A stretch of DNA of 10,210 bases from Elusimicrobiota bacterium (lineage in GTDB: Bacteria; Elusimicrobiota; Elusimicrobia; Elusimicrobiales; Elusimicrobiaceae). Below, piece after piece: positions 5,901 through 10,210 of this stretch (positions are counted from its first letter, which is position 1; each line of letters starts with the position of its first letter). The translations under genes were made by a program, and so were the position numbers. The notes under the pieces were generated by a model, which had not been told where the DNA came from, ran no database searches, and saw only the letters and a list, made by a program, of their open reading frames with translations. The DNA lies in NCBI GenBank assembly GCA_031258375.1, contig JAIRMX010000187.1, positions 1 through 10,210 on the forward strand. The letters run 5' to 3'.

Positions 5901-5904
5901 ATTC

Positions 5905-6438
5905 ATGAAAATCAAAACAATCAAAAAAGGTTTTACTTTAATTGAGGTTCTTGTCGTTGTTCTTATCATCGGCATTTTGGCGGCAATCGCGCTGCCGCAA
6001 TACAGGAAATCCATTTTAAAGGCGGAAATTATAAGTTTATATCCTTTGGCAAAATCTCTTTCCCAACAAAAACAACTGCATCATATGTTTACAGGCAAAT
6101 ATGAAACGAATGTGGATAATTTAGATATAGATTTTCCATATACGGCTGTGAACATAGCTTATCCCGGCACAGAAAAAGAAACTCGCGTTTATACCTTAAA
6201 AAAATATTATATTATCGTTATGCCGGATTCTTTTGAAGTCCGTATAAAACCAATAAATCTTAATCCTTTTGTTTGGCTTGAAGTTTATATAAATATCGAG
6301 CCCGGGAAAAGTTATTGCGTAGCAGCCTCAAATAGTTTTGGCGCGGAAATTTGCCAAATACTCGGCGGGACAAATCCCGTGCCTTCTGGCAACCACGGAA
6401 TATATCCGCTAGAAATATATACGCTCTCCAATAATTGA
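5905..6438 (+). CDS. Type IV pilin-like prepilin (pseudopilin)
   Basis: A 177-residue prepilin. It has a short basic leader (MKIKTIKKG), the prepilin peptidase site G9|F10, then FTLIEV with the conserved Glu at mature position 5. A hydrophobic helix runs to about residue 29 (LVVVLIIGILAAIAL), followed by PQYRKS, the usual start of the globular part. The head domain is short and ends with two cysteines (138 and 150) that would form the C-terminal disulfide loop typical of pilins. Processing would be by PilD-type peptidase at the inner membrane, with assembly into a type IV pilus or type II secretion pseudopilus; which one cannot be decided here. The short length and the LAKSLSQQKQLHHMFTGKYETNVDNLDIDFP segment resemble the PilE-like proteins numerous in Elusimicrobium. 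It is the only plus-strand gene in the window and is preceded by the structured leader. Confidence 0.88.
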   Translation: MKIKTIKKGFTLIEVLVVVLIIGILAAIALPQYRKSILKAEIISLYPLAKSLSQQKQLHHMFTGKYETNVDNLDIDFPYTAVNIAYPGTEKETRVYTLKKYYIIVMPDSFEVRIKPINLNPFVWLEVYINIEPGKSYCVAASNSFGAEICQILGGTNPVPSGNHGIYPLEIYTLSNN

Positions 6439-6615
6439 TTGCTGAAATGATGTTGTCAGTTAGGATTTTAAGTTATTTTAAGCGTTTTAAAATTTCGTTT
6501 TTTGAGATTACGAGCTATAAACTTTAATTGCAAATAACATTAAATCCTTCGCCGCTGAAGCGGCAATCTCTTTACAAAAGAGAGAGAGCTCTTCTTTCAC
6601 AGACAGCGGAGTAAT
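6439..6615. other. Convergent intergenic region with small hairpins
   Basis: The pseudopilin and folD genes converge here. The region holds GCCGC-TGAA-GCGGC (6551-6564), TCTCTT-TACAA-AAGAGA (6567-6583) and an AGAGCTCT palindrome (6585-6592). Neither hairpin is followed by a clear T run on either strand, so they are only possible transcription stops. A T-run near 6500 follows a weak AT-rich stem. No gene is seen. Confidence 0.4.
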
Positions 6616-7488
6616 TTATAATTTGCGCTCGGCGGAAATTATAATATTTTCTAACAAAAATGTTAAGGTTAACGGCCCTACGCCGCCCGGCACGGGGCTT
6701 AGCGCGCGCGCCTTTTTGGAAACTTCGTCATAATCAACGTCGCCGCAGTAAACACCGTTTTCATCCTCGTTTGTGCCGACGTCAACCACAACCGCGCCTT
6801 CTTTAATCATATCGGCCTTCAAAAAACGCGGCGAGCCTATGGCGCAGACGATTATGTCGCATCCGCAAAGCGACGCTTGAATATCTTTTGTTTTAGAATG
6901 CAGAATTTTAACCGTGGCGTTTTCGCAGGTCAGCATATGCGCCGCAGGTTTGCCGACGGTGGAACTCCGTCCTATAACCGCCGCTTCAACGCCGTTTAGA
7001 GGAATTTTATGATATTTTAAAAGTGCCATTACGGCTTTTGCCGTACAGGGCGCAAAGCCTTGCATATCGGCGATTTCTTTAGAAGATTTGCATAAAAAAA
7101 GCCTTCCGGTATTTAACGCGGAGGAGCCGTCAATATCTTTATCAGCGGGTATGCTTTGCCAAGTTTGCGGCGTGTCCAAATGTTTGGGCAAAGGTTTTGG
7201 AATTAGTACGGCGTCCGCGGTTTCGTCGTTTCGCAAATTGTTTAAAATTTCCAGCAAATCTTTTTGAGAAGTCGTTTGCGCGATTTCAATAAGCTCGGTT
7301 TGTATTAAAAATTTTTGCGCGGCTTCCATTTCCTTTTGTAAATAAAGATAAGAAGCATATCCGCCTTGCCAGCCTATGCCGACGAGTTTCAAAGGGCGTC
7401 CTAGTTTTTCTTGACAGCTTTGCGCTCTTTGGGCAAGAGTTTTGCGTATTTGAGCGCAAAGCGTTTTTCCTTCAAGTATCATGTTCAT
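6616..7488 (-). CDS. folD: FolD-family methylenetetrahydrofolate dehydrogenase/cyclohydrolase, altered active site
   Basis: FolD normally interconverts 5,10-methylene-THF, methenyl-THF and 10-formyl-THF with NADP, supplying formyl groups for purines and initiator tRNA. The 290-residue product (from the MNMILEGKTL start) has the fold's motifs: LEGKTL (4-9), DKDIDG (116-121), GFAPCTAKAV, GRSSTVGKP (173-181, Rossmann nucleotide site), DVGTNED and PVPGGVGPLT (265-274). Two catalytic positions look changed. The family YVxxK lysine aligns without gaps to Glu53, next to Lys52, and the VQLPLP glutamine motif reads IPKPLP (96-101), with Pro for Gln. The start is uncertain. AGAAGG directly abuts an ATG at 7500, leaving no spacing, while the ATG at 7488 lies 12 bases downstream. 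It follows lpxK closely and is probably co-transcribed. Confidence 0.88.
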   Translation of the reverse strand: MNMILEGKTLCAQIRKTLAQRAQSCQEKLGRPLKLVGIGWQGGYASYLYLQKEMEAAQKFLIQTELIEIAQTTSQKDLLEILNNLRNDETADAVLIPKPLPKHLDTPQTWQSIPADKDIDGSSALNTGRLFLCKSSKEIADMQGFAPCTAKAVMALLKYHKIPLNGVEAAVIGRSSTVGKPAAHMLTCENATVKILHSKTKDIQASLCGCDIIVCAIGSPRFLKADMIKEGAVVVDVGTNEDENGVYCGDVDYDEVSKKARALSPVPGGVGPLTLTFLLENIIISAERKL

Positions 7489-7542
7489 AAAAATATACAT
7501 CCTTCTACTTAGAAATTTATAACCTAAAAAAATTAAAAGCCG

Positions 7543-8643
7543 TTAAATTACGCTTTTCTTCTTAGATAAATTCGGATATAGAACGTCTAAAAATTTATCA
7601 AGTTCCCCGTTTTGTATTTCCATATTTACGGCAAGGATATACAAACCGTTCTTAATAATATCCCGCCATCCTTCGGGCAATTTGACGGCGTCTTTAAAAG
7701 TCGTTATAAGCGGCAAATCGCCTCTCATAGAAACAAAATCGCGAATATTTTCAATACTGTAAGAAGCGTGGTCCGAAAAGCGCCAAACTTGTTTTAAATC
7801 AAGTCCCAGACGTTTGAGCGTGTTTTCAAAAGACTGCGGGTCACCTATAGCGGAAAAAACCGCCGCTGCGCCGTTTATTTTATCAAGCCCGATTTTTTCG
7901 CGCGAAGTCAGATCAAAAAAATAATCCAGTTTATGAATTGCGGTCAAAATTTCAATTTCGTCGTTGACTAAACGTATTTTGTCTTTAATGTCTTCAATAT
8001 CCCGCGCGGAAACAAGATTGCTGTGAGTTATAACTATAAGATTTGCGCGTTTAAGAGCGCAGAGCGGCTCTCTAAGCATGCCGTAAGGAAGTAGCGCGCC
8101 GGAACTAAAAGGATTTGCCGCGTTAAGCAAAACTATATTCGCGTCGCGATTTAATTTATGATGTTGAAAGCCGTCGTCAAGCAGAATAATTTGGCTTTTA
8201 AATTGTTTTAGGGCTTCGTTTGCCGCAGAATATCTGTTTGCCGATACGAGTACGGGAATTTTGTCTTCGGCCAAAAGCTGACTCATCATATAAGGTTCGT
8301 CTCCCGTTTCGAGCCAATTATCCAATTCTTTATCAAATAAAACCGCAACGCCGCTTTTTTTCGCGCTTCTTTTATAACCGCGCGATACTACCGAAACGCG
8401 CACTCCCCTTTTTGCAAGTTCGCGCGCGCCAAGCATTACCGCCGTAGTCTTGCCCGTGCCGCCCGCGGCGATATTGCCTATACAAACCACGCGAGTGTTA
8501 ACGGCAAGAGTTTTGAGCCATTTTTGTCTATAAGCAAATAAATTAATTTTTACCGCGCTCTGATATAAAAAAGAGGCGAGCCGCAAAATAAGCCTGCCTA
8601 AAACGTTTTTAAGCATTTTTTCTCTAATGTTTAGCAAATCCAT
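7543..8643 (-). CDS. lpxK: Tetraacyldisaccharide 4'-kinase (lipid A 4'-kinase)
   Basis: Phosphorylates the 4' position of the tetraacyldisaccharide lipid A precursor at the cytoplasmic face of the inner membrane, a core lipid A step that marks the organism as LPS-producing. The 366-residue protein starts with an amphipathic, membrane-associating helix (about 8-36). It continues with the Walker A loop GNIAAGGTGKTT (56-67), SRGY (87-90), GDEP (114-117), the catalytic-region motif DDGFQHHKL (156-164) and LPYGMLREP (185-193). Length and motif order are normal. I start at the ATG at 8643, which has GGTGA 5 bases upstream. The frame extends 14 codons further to a TTG without a ribosome site. folD begins about 50 bases downstream. 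Confidence 0.94.
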   Translation of the reverse strand: MDLLNIREKMLKNVLGRLILRLASFLYQSAVKINLFAYRQKWLKTLAVNTRVVCIGNIAAGGTGKTTAVMLGARELAKRGVRVSVVSRGYKRSAKKSGVAVLFDKELDNWLETGDEPYMMSQLLAEDKIPVLVSANRYSAANEALKQFKSQIILLDDGFQHHKLNRDANIVLLNAANPFSSGALLPYGMLREPLCALKRANLIVITHSNLVSARDIEDIKDKIRLVNDEIEILTAIHKLDYFFDLTSREKIGLDKINGAAAVFSAIGDPQSFENTLKRLGLDLKQVWRFSDHASYSIENIRDFVSMRGDLPLITTFKDAVKLPEGWRDIIKNGLYILAVNMEIQNGELDKFLDVLYPNLSKKKSVI

Positions 8644-8739
8644 AAAAATCACCAGTCCCCCGTCGCTGCGCGGCAAAAACGCCAAATCTCAAGCTTTGCG
8701 CCGGTACAAAACATAAAAATACCGCCCGACGATATTTAA

Positions 8740-8748
8740 ATTATATCA
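8740..8748 (-). promoter_or_regulatory. Candidate extended -10 promoter for lpxK-folD
   Basis: On the minus strand TGATATAAT carries the extended TG plus a perfect TATAAT. No good -35 is seen at the right distance, as is common for extended -10 promoters. It would give a leader of about 90 bases before lpxK and lies just past the hairpin at 8763-8788. Confidence 0.5.
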
Positions 8749-8762
8749 TTTATTACAGCACC

Positions 8763-8788
8763 AAGCCCCGCCGTTTAAAGCGGGGCTT
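8763..8788. terminator. GC-rich hairpin after the autotransporter gene
   Basis: AAGCCCCGC (8763-8771) pairs with GCGGGGCTT (8780-8788) around an 8-base loop. It lies 25 bases beyond the autotransporter stop and before the lpxK promoter, a typical terminator position. On the minus strand only two T residues end the stem; on the plus strand four follow it, so the tail is better for the direction that has no gene. Confidence 0.6.
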
Positions 8789-8813
8789 TTGCTCTGCGTA
8801 TTATATTTAGTTC

Positions 8814-10210
8814 TTAGAACCTGTATCCGATTTTTACTCCGCCTCCTATTCCTTTGCGCTTTCCCAGATACCCCTGCAGTCCGGCGTCAAATTTCCATAT
8901 GCCCAAATCTTTGACATATCCGACCTCCGCCATCCCGGAGCCGCCTTTTATTGACGGACTGTCAACTGCCATAGCAGAAATTTCCGCGTCAATCGCTCCG
9001 TAAAATTCATATTCGTAAGCAAGCCCGCCGTAAAACGCGTCGGCCGAAAGCCTCTCTCCTAATACTATTTTCCCTGAAGCCGCTCTTTTGAAGTTAATCT
9101 CTTCTTCCGTAGGCAGTTCCGCGCTTTCGCCGTTCTGCGCCGCATAAAGGTATTTCGCATAAGAGTTCAGCTTTAAACTTTCGCCAACTTCGCTTATATA
9201 TCCCGCGCCCATATGCCCGCCCCAGTAAGGCGCATTAGTATCGTAGCTTGCCGGCTGCCCCATACCTGCGGAACTAAAATCGCCTTTTGTAGTTCCTCCT
9301 CTTAAGGAAACCTCGCCGTAATAATTCTCATTTAAAGAAAGCCGCGATAAAAAGCCTAAACCGTAATATTGATTATTTCCTTTTCCTTTTATCGCGCCAT
9401 TATAAGCGTCGTACCAATTCGCGCCAAATTCAATAGATCCGCCGTAAGTAAGATATGCGTCGTTTAGATTTATTACTTCCTCCGTTTTTGCAACGCCCGC
9501 TATTAAAGAGGTGTTTTTCAGGTTAATATGCGAACCGGTATTATAGCGCGTAAATCCGCCTTCAACTCCTGAAAAGAACGCGGCTCCGGATTTTTCCTGC
9601 GCGGATTTTACGGCGGATTCCACGCCTGCGCGCGCGACTAAATCGCCTATCTGAGCAATGCCGGCAACGGACGCCGCGCGTCCTTGGGCAAAAGCTTTTG
9701 TCTGCGGGTTCAGCGCTATGTCTGAAATAGTAGCCCTCAACTGACGATTATTTTCTATGGACAAATTATAATCATAAACCAATGTCAATCCTTGCACGGC
9801 AACTCCCTCTTTCTGTACAGGCTCGCCGGTAATTGTTGTCGCAGCGTCTATAAGCAAAATGCTCTCTCCCTTATTCAAAGCTTTCTTAGTTCCGCTTATG
9901 CCTAATTTGACGTCGGCGTTCGTTATGTCCGCAGTGCCGCTGACATCCAATATTTTGTCATTATTAACGATAGTATCAGGCAAAAGGAAATTAACCGTTG
10001 CGTTAACGGCGTTTAAACTGCCGACAGTTAAAGCAGTCGCGCTGTCGCTTATATTAAAACTGACGCCGCCGTTAATAGTTAAATCCGTAATAGCAATTTT
10101 ATTACTTGTTCCGATTATATTAAAATGCGAATCGCTTAGGCTTAATTTACCTATTGTGCCGTAAATTCCTGAATCTTCGCGGTAAAAATTAAGCGTTGAA
10201 TTTGAAACAA
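8814..10210 (-). CDS. Autotransporter outer-membrane beta-barrel protein, 5' end outside the window
   Basis: The frame stays open from the stop at 8814 to the window edge, so only the C-terminal 465 or so residues are seen. The first part (10210 to about 9700) is a repetitive beta-rich passenger with turns such as GTIGKLSLSDSHFNI, TDLTINGGVSFNISDSATALTVGSLNA and ILDVSGTADITNADVKLGISG, fitting a beta-helix. A helical linker follows (AFAQGRAASVAGIAQIGDLVARAG, about 9690-9600). Then comes a C-terminal barrel of about 255 residues from about 9590 (FFSGVEGGFTRYNTGSHINL) to the ending GGGVKIGYRF, whose final Phe is the outer-membrane insertion signal. Internal TTG or ATG codons are not real starts, because the upstream passenger is in frame. 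The family is type V secretion; the passenger's role (adhesion or other) cannot be told. Confidence 0.88.
   Translation of the reverse strand, partial: VSNSTLNFYREDSGIYGTIGKLSLSDSHFNIIGTSNKIAITDLTINGGVSFNISDSATALTVGSLNAVNATVNFLLPDTIVNNDKILDVSGTADITNADVKLGISGTKKALNKGESILLIDAATTITGEPVQKEGVAVQGLTLVYDYNLSIENNRQLRATISDIALNPQTKAFAQGRAASVAGIAQIGDLVARAGVESAVKSAQEKSGAAFFSGVEGGFTRYNTGSHINLKNTSLIAGVAKTEEVINLNDAYLTYGGSIEFGANWYDAYNGAIKGKGNNQYYGLGFLSRLSLNENYYGEVSLRGGTTKGDFSSAGMGQPASYDTNAPYWGGHMGAGYISEVGESLKLNSYAKYLYAAQNGESAELPTEEEINFKRAASGKIVLGERLSADAFYGGLAYEYEFYGAIDAEISAMAVDSPSIKGGSGMAEVGYVKDLGIWKFDAGLQGYLGKRKGIGGGVKIGYRF

Noticed and set aside
8814..9983. A complete 389-residue autotransporter starting at 9983
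   Set aside because: The codon there is TTG, and the frame continues upstream without stops into more passenger-like sequence up to 10210.
1..10210. tRNA genes, rRNA, CRISPR arrays, transposases
   Set aside because: No T-loop GGTTCGA-type signature, no regular spaced repeats and no transposase motifs were seen on either strand.

Overview
The window looks like a chromosomal segment of a Gram-negative bacterium with lipid A (lpxK), an outer-membrane autotransporter and a type IV pilin-like protein. The short pseudopilin, with its N-terminal KKGFTLIEVLVVV motif and a pair of late cysteines, together with moderate GC and AT-rich intergenic DNA, is the style I associate with Elusimicrobiota (Elusimicrobium/Endomicrobium). 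That placement is inference. All recognisable genes except the pseudopilin are on the minus strand.

Layout, read along the plus coordinates. Bases 1-53 hold the possible first codons of a minus-strand gene that leaves the window, followed by AT-rich DNA to 254. purL (255-2684) has a palindrome-rich promoter region (2724-2784). Next come crcB (2796-3164), a degenerate MITE-like inverted repeat (3182-3281), purS in an unusual tandem-domain form (3311-3766), and a palindrome-rich purS leader with an upstream terminator (3788-3942). After these lie an unrecognised lipoprotein gene (3961-4641) and purC (4739-5608). The one plus-strand unit follows: a consensus -10, a highly structured leader RNA ending in a terminator (about 5680-5867), and a pseudopilin gene (5905-6438). 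Then folD (6616-7488) and lpxK (7543-8643) form a close minus-strand pair. Last is the C-terminal part of an autotransporter (8814 to the window edge).

Functionally, PurL, PurS and PurC cover two steps of de novo purine synthesis, FGAM synthase and SAICAR synthase. They are interspersed with unrelated genes (a fluoride channel and a lipoprotein), and the glutaminase subunit PurQ is not in the window. FolD would belong to one-carbon folate metabolism, which feeds formyl groups to purine synthesis. LpxK, the lipoprotein, the pseudopilin and the autotransporter belong to the cell envelope.

The points most worth a second look are these. The pseudopilin leader RNA has mutually exclusive folds, like a transcription attenuator or riboswitch. 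The FolD homologue seems to lack the catalytic Lys and Gln of the family. The FGAM synthase looks like a PurSL protein split into a double-PurS gene and a PurL gene. The last codons of purL appear to contain a common palindromic repeat in frame.
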